Shown: positions 49,970-58,726, numbered from the stretch's first letter. The stretch is 64,000 nucleotides of DNA from Beduini massiliensis (GCF_000829905.1 NZ_CDPP01000005.1:248001-312000), one strand, 5' to 3'. The notes: generated by a model from the letters alone, not told the origin. Made by a program: numbers and translations.

Positions 49970-51685
49970 CTAACCCTCCAGCAGATCACTAGCTGACCTG
50001 TCATTTTCACAATAACAAACCACTTCATCAATATCAATATAATGTAAATCTTGTTCATGACGTGCTTTTATTTCAACTTGATGTTCCGTAATGCTTTTTC
50101 CTACTGTGATTCTCAATGGAATTCCTAGCAAATCCGCATCATTAAACTTCACTCCGGCACGTTCATTACGGTCATCCAATAAAACTTCTATATTTGCTTT
50201 TTTCAACTGAGTATATAGGTCTTCCGCAATCTTTATTTGTTGTTTATCTTTCATATTCATAATCAAAATCATCACTTGATAAGGGGCAACGTTTTTAGGC
50301 CAGATAATCCCTTTATCATCATGGTGCTGTTCAATAATCGAAGCCAGTACTCGGCTGACCCCAATGCCATAACATCCCATTACGAATGGCTGAGCTTTTC
50401 CATTTTCATCTAAGAACGATGCATTCATTGCTTTTGAGTATTTTGTTCCCAGTTTAAATATATGTCCGACTTCTGTTCCCCTCGAAATTTCTAAAGGTGC
50501 TTGACAATGCGGACAGAGGTCCTTGGCTTGAACTAAGCGAAAATCACCAATTTCACCGCTAAAATCACGACTATAATTCACATTTTTATAATGCTTATCA
50601 TTCTGATTGGCACCCACGATCATATTGGCAAGCCCAGCTGCTTCTTCATCAACCAATAAATGATCCACATTAAGACCAATAGGTCCGGCAAATCCTATTT
50701 TAGCGTGTGTACAAGCTTCTAATGTCATTTCATCTGCCAAAACAATATCTTCAGTCAGATTCAAGAAATTTTTGACTTTAACGTCATTGACTTCTCTATC
50801 CCCTCTCACCATCACAGCTATAGTTTGCTGATCGGCTGTATAGATTAATGTTTTAGCGGTTTGTTTCGCATCAACGTTAAAAAATGCGGCAACCTCTTCA
50901 ATCGTATGCACCTTAGGTGTAAATACCTCCGTCAGCTCTAACCAATCCGTATTTGTTCTGGTTTCCAGATAAGAAGTTGCTTTTTCAATATTAGCCGTAT
51001 AATGACAGCAAGGACAATGAACGATATCATCTTCTCCAACGACAGAAGGGACCATGAATTCCATTGAATTGCTTCCGCCAATACTTCCTGAATCTGCCTC
51101 AACGCCGATTGCTTTAAGACCACAACGGCTAAAAATACGCTGATAGGTCTCTTTCATAATATTAAAAGAAAGGTCTAATCCTGCTTGATCTTTATCAAAG
51201 CTGTAAGCATCTTTCATTAGAAATTCACGTGAACGCATCATCCCATAGCGAGGTCTGATTTCATCACGATACTTCGTTTGAATCTGATATAAATTGATTG
51301 GCAGCTGTTTATAAGATTTGATTTCTTGTCTGGCTATGGCAGTGAATACTTCCTCATGTGTAGGTCCTAAACAAAATTCATGATTATTTCTGTCTTTCAA
51401 ACGCATTAGTTCGGGTCCATATGCCTGATAACGTCCTGATTCCTCCCAAAGTTCACTGGGTATCAAAGCAGAGGCTAAGATTTCCTGAGCACCGGCATCG
51501 TTCATTTCTGTGCGAATGATGTGCTCAATTTGACGTAAGGCTTTTAACCCTAAAGGCAGATAATTATAAACTCCTGATGCCATCTTTCTGATTAATCCGG
51601 CTTTCAGCATCAAACGATGACTTTCAATCTCAACATCGCCACTAACTTCTCTAAGGGTAGGCATTAACATGTTCGACATTTTCAT
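49970..51685 (-). CDS. proS: Prolyl-tRNA synthetase (bacterial type)
   Basis: A 571-residue class II synthetase. It has motif 1 ([24 protein letters not shown]), motif 2 ([28 protein letters not shown]), the YbaK-like editing insertion (about 225-380), motif 3 ([20 protein letters not shown]) and an anticodon-binding end. The editing insertion marks the bacterial form. It charges tRNA-Pro and removes Ala-tRNA-Pro. A T-box leader with a CCU specifier controls it. The ribosome site is GGAGGAAAG. Confidence 0.96.
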   Translation of the reverse strand: MKMSNMLMPTLREVSGDVEIESHRLMLKAGLIRKMASGVYNYLPLGLKALRQIEHIIRTEMNDAGAQEILASALIPSELWEESGRYQAYGPELMRLKDRNNHEFCLGPTHEEVFTAIARQEIKSYKQLPINLYQIQTKYRDEIRPRYGMMRSREFLMKDAYSFDKDQAGLDLSFNIMKETYQRIFSRCGLKAIGVEADSGSIGGSNSMEFMVPSVVGEDDIVHCPCCHYTANIEKATSYLETRTNTDWLELTEVFTPKVHTIEEVAAFFNVDAKQTAKTLIYTADQQTIAVMVRGDREVNDVKVKNFLNLTEDIVLADEMTLEACTHAKIGFAGPIGLNVDHLLVDEEAAGLANMIVGANQNDKHYKNVNYSRDFSGEIGDFRLVQAKDLCPHCQAPLEISRGTEVGHIFKLGTKYSKAMNASFLDENGKAQPFVMGCYGIGVSRVLASIIEQHHDDKGIIWPKNVAPYQVMILIMNMKDKQQIKIAEDLYTQLKKANIEVLLDDRNERAGVKFNDADLLGIPLRITVGKSITEHQVEIKARHEQDLHYIDIDEVVCYCENDRSASDLLEG

Positions 51686-51706
51686 TTTTTCTTTCCTCCA
51701 TTCTAA

Positions 51707-51884
51707 TAAAAAAATTCGCCCCTCATAGGGCGAATGATCGCGGTACCACCTAATTTTATCACTTCATTGATAACGGAGTTTCCTCCGGCATAAAGCAACT
51801 CAAAAGCAGGTTCAAAACAAATATTAGCTTTCAGCCAAGGCTAATTCTCTGTCAGTTTGTTTCTACTATTCTTTCTCATCGTTT
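51707..51884 (-). promoter_or_regulatory. Proline-specific T-box leader of proS
   Basis: The minus-strand leader holds the T-box core AGGTGGTACCGCG (51751-51739). After it comes a terminator stem TTCGCCC/GGGCGAA (51734-51715) with an eight-T run. Upstream lies a stem I, with a GAA-CCT-GC stretch whose CCU (51810-51808) is placed as the specifier codon for proline. T-boxes bind uncharged tRNA and then prevent termination; this one fits the gene it precedes. Confidence 0.9.
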
Positions 51885-51890
51885 TTAATT

Positions 51891-51919
51891 ATTCTATAGA
51901 ACTTCTTGGTTTTTGTCAA
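51891..51919 (-). promoter_or_regulatory. Promoter of the proS T-box leader
   Basis: On the minus strand TTGACA (51919-51914), 17 bases and TAGAAT (51896-51891), just after the stop of the lipoprotein gene. Confidence 0.85.
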
Positions 51920-51922
51920 CTC

Positions 51923-53107
51923 TTATAAGATCGCAACACCAAAATTCTGTACTTCATAGATTGCACCGAATGTGGCAATATCAACAGTTTCATTTTTCTT
52001 TGTTACCGGATCATTATAGTAAATGATACCTAAATCTTCATCTACCCCGGTCAAACAGACTGTATGTGTATTTCTAAAACCATTACCCCAATCAAACTCC
52101 TGCCATACAATCGGCTTAAAATAAGCAGTTGCCCAAACGACTACGGGATTTCCTGCCAACAATTGATCAATAACTCCGGCAGTTCCCGTGCCGCTGATAT
52201 CCAGTGCTTTGCCATATTGGTTTGCCCAAGGTGTAAAGGCACTTGGGAAAATAGCCGGTAAAATATCATAGCGATGTTGGTCAAATACAGTCCCTACAAA
52301 TCCATGGTGAGGGTTATTATCGGGTGATTGAGGTGTCGTGGAAATAAATGAAACACAATCCATATCCGTGACATATCCTTTATAGCGAAGGGCCATATAT
52401 AAAGATACCGATTCACATCCAACCGGTGCTCCTAAAGCAAACTGATTATAATAAGGAACGTCCATTAATACTGAGCGTTTCTTTTCCGTCAGATGCGTGA
52501 CAAAGTGTTGTGAACCATCTTCGTTATTGACAATTTCACTGCTAGCTTCCTGATTTTCATTAACTAAAATACAGGTTACCGGAACCTCTAATACCGTTTC
52601 ATTTTGTGCTATGTCTTTGCTTATCACGCTAAGCATGTAAGTCCCTTCTGTCTGATAATCGACTTGACTGTCATCAAAAATTACAGGTTCTAATTCATTT
52701 AAATCTTGAACATTAAAATAAAGGCCATAATCCAGTGAAGTTCCTAACGGAATTTCAATACTGCTTAACCCGCTTAACTCAGGGGCAGTTGTATCCTTAA
52801 CTTCTATGGTAAAATTGACGGTTTCTTTTAAATAAGTAATCGTTCCTTCATAACTTCCAGTCATTGCATACGTTTTATCCCCTTTAGTGATGAAACGCTC
52901 TTCCGGAATCGAAAGTGTTAAGACGATTTCCTCTTTTTCCTTATCCCCCACTTTATCCAATTCTAAGAAAGTGTCTAAATCTTTTGAAATCTGCTCTCCC
53001 AATTCATAAGTGAAGACCTCCTGTTTCAAAATAAGCGTTGGCTTTTTTTCACAGCCGACCAATAAGATTCCCCAAATAATTATGATTAGGATTCCATATT
53101 TTTTCAT
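51923..53107 (-). CDS. Lipoprotein with Ig-like domain and C39-like cysteine peptidase domain
   Basis: A 394-residue exported protein. The signal peptide ends in a lipobox (ILLVGC, Cys19). Residues 25-110 and 110-185 are beta-rich repeats, the second of bacterial surface Ig/DUF5011 type (DTTAPELSGLSSIEIPLG). The C-terminal 190 residues form a C39-like peptidase fold: VLMDVPYYNQFALGAPVGCES with the candidate nucleophile Cys, then NTHTVCLTGVDED with the His and YYNDPVT. It is anchored on the outer face of the membrane. Whether it cuts peptides is unproven; no bacteriocin genes are near. Confidence 0.85.
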   Translation of the reverse strand: MKKYGILIIIIWGILLVGCEKKPTLILKQEVFTYELGEQISKDLDTFLELDKVGDKEKEEIVLTLSIPEERFITKGDKTYAMTGSYEGTITYLKETVNFTIEVKDTTAPELSGLSSIEIPLGTSLDYGLYFNVQDLNELEPVIFDDSQVDYQTEGTYMLSVISKDIAQNETVLEVPVTCILVNENQEASSEIVNNEDGSQHFVTHLTEKKRSVLMDVPYYNQFALGAPVGCESVSLYMALRYKGYVTDMDCVSFISTTPQSPDNNPHHGFVGTVFDQHRYDILPAIFPSAFTPWANQYGKALDISGTGTAGVIDQLLAGNPVVVWATAYFKPIVWQEFDWGNGFRNTHTVCLTGVDEDLGIIYYNDPVTKKNETVDIATFGAIYEVQNFGVAIL

Positions 53108-53148
53108 CGTTCATTCCCCTTTACTTCTAACATCATATCATAAAGTAT

Positions 53149-53179
53149 AAAAAAATCAGAGATATTTTTATATCTCTGA
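53149..53179 (-). terminator. Intrinsic terminator after the FolT-like gene
   Basis: TCAGAGATAT and ATATCTCTGA form a perfect 10-bp stem with a 4-base loop, followed on the minus strand by seven T. Confidence 0.9.
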
Positions 53180-53185
53180 AAGAAT

Positions 53186-53989
53186 CTATTTCACGATCCG
53201 TTTGATCAACTCAAAACAGCTATAGCCAATAAAGATGCTAAGCGGCACCATGATGCAGGCTTTTAATATACGAATCAGCAAGGAAGCGATCCAAGGAATG
53301 CCATACATCGTTTGCAGCCAAAACGGTGTTAACAGAAAATTTATAAAAACTTCTAAAATCACAACGATGACCATCCAGTTCAATAAGTCGAGCTGTGACG
53401 ATACATCTAGTTTTTTTCGAAGATATTGACATATTAATATCATCAGGAAACTGACGCCCACACAAAGGAGTACGGTTCCGATTTTGATCGATGAAGTTAT
53501 TGTTATGATCTCTTTTGATACGGTAATACTGTTGAGCGTACAAACATAAACAGAGGCTCCGACCGATAATAACAGCATTCCGATGTATAGTCCATAGACA
53601 ATTTGCTTTTCACTAAAATAACGCTGATGCTTCATCCAAATTGCCGGAATCAATGGTCTTAAAACAGAATTTAGTGTAAAGCCTAAAAACGGAAAACCGT
53701 TTGGAGCAATGACCAGACCAATCACATCAACTGCCAGTCCGATTAAAAAAGCATAACTGGGGCCTAAAAGCATACCGCCAATCACCAAAGGCAGAGTTTC
53801 AAAGCCAATTTGCAGACTTGGGAAACCAAACAATGGAATCATCAGTGAAAAACGCTTCAACACAACAGCCAATACAACGAAGATGGCTGCTAAGCTGATT
53901 TTTTTAGTATCCGCTTTAAACGGATCGGTTTTAAATACAAAAAATCCAATAATCAATAAAATAATAAACACAATAATTTGTACAAACAT
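53186..53989 (-). CDS. folT: ECF transporter S component, FolT-like (folate)
   Basis: A 267-residue membrane protein. Residues 30-180 carry the S-component core: LAAIFVVLAVVLKRFSLMIPLFGFPSLQIGFETLPLVIGGMLLGP, then DVIGLVIAPNGFPFLGFTLNSVLRPLIPA. These match FolT-type folate-binding subunits, and folC lies immediately upstream. An extra N-terminal helix (residues 3-20) is longer than usual. It would work with the shared EcfAAT module encoded elsewhere. The ATG has no recognisable ribosome site, and the frame continues upstream to an amber codon, so the start is uncertain. Confidence 0.8.
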   Translation of the reverse strand: MFVQIIVFIILLIIGFFVFKTDPFKADTKKISLAAIFVVLAVVLKRFSLMIPLFGFPSLQIGFETLPLVIGGMLLGPSYAFLIGLAVDVIGLVIAPNGFPFLGFTLNSVLRPLIPAIWMKHQRYFSEKQIVYGLYIGMLLLSVGASVYVCTLNSITVSKEIITITSSIKIGTVLLCVGVSFLMILICQYLRKKLDVSSQLDLLNWMVIVVILEVFINFLLTPFWLQTMYGIPWIASLLIRILKACIMVPLSIFIGYSCFELIKRIVK

Positions 53990-54100
53990 ACATTTTTTGC
54001 TACTTTGAAAAAATGTGTCGATTCCTGCTTCAACGTGTTGCTACTCCACAGGCGTTAATTCCGATATTTGCATACCGTACATTCTTTTCAATCTAGGTTC
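53990..54100 (-). other. Leader between folC and folT with an in-frame amber codon
   Basis: The 111-base gap contains an ATG (54082) opening a 13-codon frame, MYGMQISELTPVE, that ends in TAG at 54043-54041. It then continues in the same frame for 17 sense codons into the folT ATG. No ribosome site is visible before either ATG. A small stem CCTG/CAGG could form around the TAG. The leader could be a short upstream peptide, or a formerly longer N-terminus. Confidence 0.4.
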
Positions 54101-55336
54101 TTATGAACCAGTAGACTCCCCTTTCTCTAATAAATATTTTCTTACGCGAGTAATGAAATATAAAGATCCGGTAATGAGCAAAGTGCCTTGATGGTTTAAG
54201 CCTTCATCAACGGCATGCTGCCAATCTTCATCCACTTGAACAGGAAAATCTTCTGCCAGCTTCTTTGCGGTCTGACTGCGATAAAACTCAAATTCAGTAA
54301 CCACGATATCATCAGTCAAAGTTAAAAGAAGCGTCATCATTTCATGAGTCGATTTATCTTTTAAAGCAGTAAAAATAACTTTGATGTCTTTGAATTGTTT
54401 CGCAGCATCAACGAAAGCCTGAATCCCATCATTGTTATGTGCTCCATCAATAATAACTAATGGATTCTCACGCATGACTTCAAATCGTCCCTTCCATGCT
54501 GCTTTTTTCATTCCTCTGACCATCGCCTCATCACTGATTCGCACTCCTTTGCGCGTCCTTAAATAAAACAATACCTCTAAGGCTAAAGCCGCGTTTTTAA
54601 CTTGATAAGAAGCCAGTGTACTTAACTGAATAGAAAGACGATCAAACTTAAATGAAACAAAAGGATCTTGCTTGATTGATTTGACATTTCTTACCTGAAT
54701 CAACTGAGAATGATTCTTTTGACAAATCGATTTAAAAATATTTAGACACTCTTCTTTTTGTTCGCCGGTTATATAATCGATTCCCGGTTTGACAATCCCC
54801 GCTTTAGTACGGGCAATCTCTTCATAAGTATTACCTAAAAAGGCAATATGATCTAAACCGATATTTGTGTTGACGGCAACGAGCGGGGTTACAATATTTG
54901 TCGCATCCAGTTCTCCACCTAATCCCACTTCATAAATCGCATAATCAATATGATTTTCGATAAAATAAGTTATCGCAATAAACACTTCGATCTCAAATTT
55001 AGAGATTTCCGCCTTCATCCAGTCATCCATATAGCGATTCGCTAAAGTGACGATGAAATGATCTTCAATAAATCGATCATTGATGCGGATCTGATCCTGC
55101 GGTTTCTCTAAGAAAGGAGACGTAAACGTCCCAACAGTATAGCCTTGTTCCTGAAGGACACTGCGAATATAGTTCGTAGTACTTCCTTTTCCGTTTGTTC
55201 CGCCAATATGAATACAAGGAATCTGAAGTTGAGGATTCCCTATTTTTTCCATATATTGCTTAAAGTTATCTAACGCATAAACACGATCTTTTTGACTATC
55301 AATGAACGTATACACTTCTTCTACAGTGTTAAACAT
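54101..55336 (-). CDS. folC: Dihydrofolate synthase/folylpolyglutamate synthase
   Basis: A 411-residue Mur-ligase-like enzyme. The ATP loop is HIGGTNGKGSTTNYI near residue 45, then TSPFLEKPQDQIRIND, YEVGLGGELDATN, NIGLDHIAFLG and VIIDGAHNNDGIQAF. It adds glutamate to dihydropteroate and to folates. An AAGGAGGAAT ribosome site precedes it. It is cotranscribed with the FolT-like gene downstream, which brings folate into the cell for the same enzyme. Confidence 0.94.
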   Translation of the reverse strand: MFNTVEEVYTFIDSQKDRVYALDNFKQYMEKIGNPQLQIPCIHIGGTNGKGSTTNYIRSVLQEQGYTVGTFTSPFLEKPQDQIRINDRFIEDHFIVTLANRYMDDWMKAEISKFEIEVFIAITYFIENHIDYAIYEVGLGGELDATNIVTPLVAVNTNIGLDHIAFLGNTYEEIARTKAGIVKPGIDYITGEQKEECLNIFKSICQKNHSQLIQVRNVKSIKQDPFVSFKFDRLSIQLSTLASYQVKNAALALEVLFYLRTRKGVRISDEAMVRGMKKAAWKGRFEVMRENPLVIIDGAHNNDGIQAFVDAAKQFKDIKVIFTALKDKSTHEMMTLLLTLTDDIVVTEFEFYRSQTAKKLAEDFPVQVDEDWQHAVDEGLNHQGTLLITGSLYFITRVRKYLLEKGESTGS

Positions 55337-55426
55337 GCCGATTCCTCCTTACCGATCATCATATAACCTATATATTAACGCAATTAAGGTAGTTAGTAAA
55401 GAATTCAAAAAGTTTTTTGTAAATCA

Positions 55427-55455
55427 TTGACATTTTCCCTGCTCAACATTATATT
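55427..55455 (+). promoter_or_regulatory. Promoter of the DAHP synthase T-box leader
   Basis: TTGACA (55427-55432), 17 bases and TATATT (55450-55455), in the divergent gap with folC. Confidence 0.8.
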
Positions 55456-55479
55456 ATACACATAGACATATATAAATAC

Positions 55480-55738
55480 AGTGAAGAGAAAGAGTAAATA
55501 TTTCTTTTAGGCATAGAGACTTCTTGGGTGGTGTAAAAGAAGGCAAAAGAACTATTGAATACATCTTGGAGTAGAACGCTGAAACAAGTAGGCGCAGCCG
55601 GGTACACCCGTTATCGTGTTAGAGTATGAACTAAGTGATTTAGCGTACTTGATAAGGTAAATATCGTGAGGTATTTATAAATAAAGGTGGTAACACGAAG
55701 CATCGCTCTCGTCCTTTTACAGGATGAGAGTTTTTTTA
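55480..55738 (+). promoter_or_regulatory. Tyrosine-specific T-box leader of the DAHP synthase gene
   Basis: A long leader with the parts of a T-box in order. Stem I carries AGAGTA at its base and a GGGTGG-type apical loop. A GAA-TAC-AT stretch has UAC (55560-55562) placed as the specifier codon for tyrosine. The T-box core AAGGTGGTAACACG is at 55684-55697. The terminator stem CTCTCGTCC/GGATGAGAG (55706-55730) is followed by seven T. It would allow aromatic synthesis only when tRNA-Tyr is uncharged. Confidence 0.88.
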
Positions 55739-55766
55739 TATATGTGAAAACGAAAGGAGAAAATAT

Positions 55767-56780
55767 ATGATTATTGTATTAAAACAAAAAACAAAACAAG
55801 AGGATATCGAAAGGATTCAAAGTTTAGTTCGTTCTAAAGGATTAGATCCCTACTTATCACAAGGAGTAGAAACCACAATCATCGGTCTGGTGGGTGACAC
55901 GACACAAATTGATCCAAGAAGCTTAGAAGTGGATGAAGCTGTAGAAAGAGTCATGAAAGTCTCTGAACCTTATAAGAAAGCAAACCGTGCATTCCATCCA
56001 GATGATTCTATCATTGATGTCTCAGGTGTCAAAGTCGGAGGGGACCATTTAGCGGTTATTGCCGGTCCTTGTTCAATTGAATCTGAGGAACAAGTGATTG
56101 AAATTGCCAGAGCCGCCAAAGCCGCCGGTGCCAATATGCTTCGTGGCGGTGCTTTTAAACCTCGTACCAGCCCTTATGCGTTCCAAGGGATGGGATCCAG
56201 CGGATTGGATATCTTATATAAAGCCGGAAAAGAAGTCGGCATGCCGATTGTATCGGAATTAATGTCCGCTGATCATTTAGAGGAATTCGATGAAAAAGTA
56301 GACTTGATCCAAATCGGAGCAAGAAACATGCAGAACTTTGATTTATTGAAGCAGTTAGGAAAGACCAAAAGACCGATCTTATTAAAGAGAGGGTTATCGG
56401 CAACATTTGAAGAATGGATCATGTCCGCAGAATATATTATGGCAGCAGGGAATCCGAATGTCATTTTATGTGAACGAGGAATCCGAACCTTTGAATCGTA
56501 TACAAGAAATACGTTAGACTTACAAGCGATACCGGTCGTAAAGAAATTGACTCATTTACCAATCATTATCGATCCAAGTCATGCCGGAGGAAAATGGTGG
56601 TTAGTCGAACCGATGGCAAGAGCGGCAGTGGCAGCGGGAGCCGATGGATTAATGATAGAGGTTCACAACAATCCGGAGAAAGCCTTATGTGACGGACCAC
56701 AATCATTAAAGCCGGAGAAATTTGAAGCGGTTATCAAACAAGTGCGTGATATCGCTAAAATTATTGGCAAAACGGTTTAA
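55767..56780 (+). CDS. aroF: 3-deoxy-7-phosphoheptulonate synthase (DAHP synthase, AroF/AroA type)
   Basis: A 337-residue type I-beta DAHP synthase. The N-terminal 65 residues form an ACT-like regulatory domain (IIVLKQKTKQEDIERIQSLVRSKG). The catalytic barrel shows IAGPCSIES, MLRGGAFKPRTSPYAFQGMG, PILLKRGLSATFEEW, and PIIIDPSHAGGKWWLV. It joins phosphoenolpyruvate and erythrose 4-phosphate, the first step to aromatic amino acids. No other shikimate gene is nearby. Control is by the tyrosine T-box upstream, and probably also by feedback on the ACT-like domain. Confidence 0.95.
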   Translation: MIIVLKQKTKQEDIERIQSLVRSKGLDPYLSQGVETTIIGLVGDTTQIDPRSLEVDEAVERVMKVSEPYKKANRAFHPDDSIIDVSGVKVGGDHLAVIAGPCSIESEEQVIEIARAAKAAGANMLRGGAFKPRTSPYAFQGMGSSGLDILYKAGKEVGMPIVSELMSADHLEEFDEKVDLIQIGARNMQNFDLLKQLGKTKRPILLKRGLSATFEEWIMSAEYIMAAGNPNVILCERGIRTFESYTRNTLDLQAIPVVKKLTHLPIIIDPSHAGGKWWLVEPMARAAVAAGADGLMIEVHNNPEKALCDGPQSLKPEKFEAVIKQVRDIAKIIGKTV

Positions 56781-56785
56781 TAAAT

Positions 56786-56814
56786 TGACAAGATGAAAAG
56801 ATGATGCTAAGATT
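56786..56814 (+). promoter_or_regulatory. Strong promoter of a tiny transcription unit
   Basis: TTGACA (56786-56791), 17 bases and TAAGAT (56809-56814), with TGC before the -10. It begins 5 bases after the DAHP synthase stop and is among the best promoters in the window. Confidence 0.75.
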
Positions 56815-56838
56815 CCTATATCTATAGGAGTGATATAT

Positions 56839-56919
56839 ATGAGTTTTATATTAACAGATAAAATGAGAAGACGTATGGCTCTGTACAAAGGGGAAGATGA
56901 AACATTGTACAGAGCTTAA
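56839..56919 (+). CDS. 26-residue small protein, unrecognised
   Basis: The frame encodes 26 residues starting MSFILTDKMRRRMALYKG and ending DETLYRA. It is preceded by ATAGGAGTGATATAT, a strong ribosome site, and by a strong promoter whose start point would lie about 20 bases before the ATG. An 11-bp inverted repeat (GCTCTGTACAA/TTGTACAGAGC) spans its last 13 codons, and a terminator follows at 56951. The peptide has a hydrophobic start, a basic middle and an acidic end. It may be a functional small protein, or the unit may act as a structured small RNA. Confidence 0.5.
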   Translation: MSFILTDKMRRRMALYKGEDETLYRA

Positions 56920-56950
56920 AAGATATTTATCTGCTTTTCATCATCAGAAA

Positions 56951-56978
56951 TAAAAAAAGTGTAGAATCTACACTCTTT
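56951..56978 (+). terminator. Hairpin, probable terminator of the tiny unit
   Basis: AGTGTAG and CTACACT form a 7-bp stem with a 3-base loop, followed by a short T run (CTTTTC). Confidence 0.65.
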
Positions 56979-57035
56979 TCATGATGTATATAAATATTCT
57001 TTTAGCCCATATATTTCTATTCCCTGATCAAATTT

Positions 57036-57064
57036 GCAGAAAGGAGATTCTTTTCTGCTTTTTA
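57036..57064 (+). terminator. Second hairpin with T run, just before the MFS pump gene
   Basis: GCAGAAA and TTTCTGC form a 7-bp stem with a 9-base loop followed by TTTTTATAT, only 26 bases before the pump ATG. It is either the end of read-through from upstream or an attenuator of the pump gene. I saw no separate promoter between it and the pump. Confidence 0.65.
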
Positions 57065-57089
57065 TATAGAATAGAAACGAGGTTATAAA

Positions 57090-58289
57090 ATGAATCATTT
57101 AAAAAATTGGAAAAAGAATATTATACGTTTTCTTACTGCCCAAACAATTTCCTTACTGGGTTCTTCCATTGTTCAATATAGTATCATCTGGTATATTACA
57201 ATTTCTACTTCCTCTGGAAGTATGCTGACGATTGCTACTGTTTGTGGTTTTCTTCCACAAGTCATCATTTCTCTTTTTGCAGGAGTCTGGATTGATCGTT
57301 ATGATCGTAAAAAAATGATTATCCTCTCGGATTTAATGATTGCGATCATGACATTAATCTTAGCTGTGTCTTTTCTAAGCGGTTATAAAAATCTCTGGCT
57401 GTTGTTTATTGTACTGATTGTCCGTTCCTTTGGCACCGGTATTCAAACTCCCGCAGTCAATGCGATTATTCCGCAAATTGTTCCGAATGAACAGTTGATG
57501 CGAATAAACGGAATCAACAGTACCCTTTCTTCATTGATGATGTTTGTATCACCGGCGGTGAGTGGCGCTGTTTTATCGATTCTTTCTTTGGAAGCTACTT
57601 TATTTATTGATATTATCACCGCTATCGTGGGTATCGGAATTACTTTAACAATCAAGCTTCAGAGTTATCAAAGAAAAGACAAGATTGATAATTCTTATCT
57701 CAAGGAAATAAAGGAAGGATTTACTTATTTAAAAGAAAATCGCTTTATCAAACGTTTGCTGATGTTTCAGATTTTGATTTTATTTTTAATCAGTCCTTCT
57801 GCTTTCTTAACGCCGCTCATGGTTAATCGTACTTTCGGTCCTCAGGTATGGCGTTTGACAGCCAGTGAAATGACATACAGTTTAGGAATGGTCATTGGCG
57901 GTTTATTGTTCACGACATGGGGCGGATTTAAAAAGAAAATGAATACAACACTTTTAGCCGGCGGATTGTACGGAATGATTATGATCGGATTAGGCTTAGC
58001 TCCCTACTTTCTGCTTTATCTGCTTTTAAACATGACCATTGGGATTACCTCCCCATGCTATAATGCGCCAATCACTGTGACTATTCAAGAAAAGGTCGAT
58101 GCCTCTATGCATGGACGCATCTTTAGTTTGATGCAGATTTCCACTTCCTGTGCATTACCGCTAGGAATGGTAATTTTTGGTCCTGTTGCTGATTATATAG
58201 CGATCCAATGGCTCTTGATCGGAGCCGGAAGTATTGTCTTGCTGTTATCACTTTATGTTTATTTATCCCACTATTTTGAGATAAACTAA
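57090..58289 (+). CDS. MFS efflux pump, macrolide-efflux (Mef)-like family
   Basis: A 399-residue transporter with twelve predicted helices. It starts with an amphipathic stretch (HLKNWKKNIIRFLTAQTISLLGSSIVQYSIIW). The MFS motif A appears as GVWIDRYDRKKMIILSDL, and RSFGTGIQTPAVNAIIPQIVP matches the Mef/transmembrane secretion effector group. Mef proteins expel macrolides, but many relatives have unknown substrates. The ribosome site is ACGAGGTTATAAA. A hairpin with T run stands in its leader, and Mef genes elsewhere are controlled by attenuation. Confidence 0.85.
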   Translation: MNHLKNWKKNIIRFLTAQTISLLGSSIVQYSIIWYITISTSSGSMLTIATVCGFLPQVIISLFAGVWIDRYDRKKMIILSDLMIAIMTLILAVSFLSGYKNLWLLFIVLIVRSFGTGIQTPAVNAIIPQIVPNEQLMRINGINSTLSSLMMFVSPAVSGAVLSILSLEATLFIDIITAIVGIGITLTIKLQSYQRKDKIDNSYLKEIKEGFTYLKENRFIKRLLMFQILILFLISPSAFLTPLMVNRTFGPQVWRLTASEMTYSLGMVIGGLLFTTWGGFKKKMNTTLLAGGLYGMIMIGLGLAPYFLLYLLLNMTIGITSPCYNAPITVTIQEKVDASMHGRIFSLMQISTSCALPLGMVIFGPVADYIAIQWLLIGAGSIVLLLSLYVYLSHYFEIN

Positions 58290-58316
58290 AAAAGGATTTG
58301 AAAAAATCCTTTTTAT
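58288..58316. terminator. Bidirectional intrinsic terminator
   Basis: GGATTT and AAATCC within AAAAAGGATTT..AAATCCTTTTT, between convergent genes. Confidence 0.88.
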
Positions 58317-58726
58317 TGTTCAAGCAGCATCTGCTGTTTCTTTTTAGAGAGCTTGCTGACTTGTATCAGATAAGATTTGTCAATCATTTCCTGCATTAGC
58401 TGACGGTTCGGATATATGTCCTCCCCACTTTGATGTCGATCCTTTTCCGGGATTTCATCAACATCAAACCATACTGTCGTATAAATCAATTTATTGCAGT
58501 AATATCCCGGCACGATAGCTTGATATTCCTGTTGGAGCATCTCACTATAAGCTGTGTCTGTTCTTACGGTCAACAAAATTTCCTGATTATCGTTAAAGCC
58601 AATGATGGCAAAAGGTTTCCCTTCTACAAAATAGCGCATCCAGCCCCATTCTTCTTTGAATGCCTTGGTTGTTCCGCGTTTTCCCATACAATAGGAATCG
58701 ATCCATTGAATATCTGTTAATTTCAT
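58313..58726 (-). CDS. MmcQ/YjbR family protein
   Basis: A 137-residue protein of the MmcQ/YjbR group. It has the family start IDSYCMGKRGTTKAFKEEWGWMRYFVEGKPFAIIGF, then VPGYYCNKLIYTTVWFD and the late DKSYLIQVSKLSKKKQQ. The fold (CyaY-like) is thought to bind DNA in some members, but no function is proven. The start at 58726 overlaps the pgsA stop (TAATG). Confidence 0.87.
   Translation of the reverse strand: MKLTDIQWIDSYCMGKRGTTKAFKEEWGWMRYFVEGKPFAIIGFNDNQEILLTVRTDTAYSEMLQQEYQAIVPGYYCNKLIYTTVWFDVDEIPEKDRHQSGEDIYPNRQLMQEMIDKSYLIQVSKLSKKKQQMLLEQ

Noticed and set aside
53990-54100. THF riboswitch before folT
   Set aside because: A GGAGTAG...CGTTGAAG stretch loosely recalls the 5' half of the aptamer, but the conserved 3' parts (the GGTGA region and the closing GCATCCGCTCC-like strand) are missing.
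56980-57027. Leader peptide of the MFS pump starting MMYINILF
   Set aside because: The frame is only 15 codons and has no ribosome site; it starts directly at the foot of the preceding hairpin.
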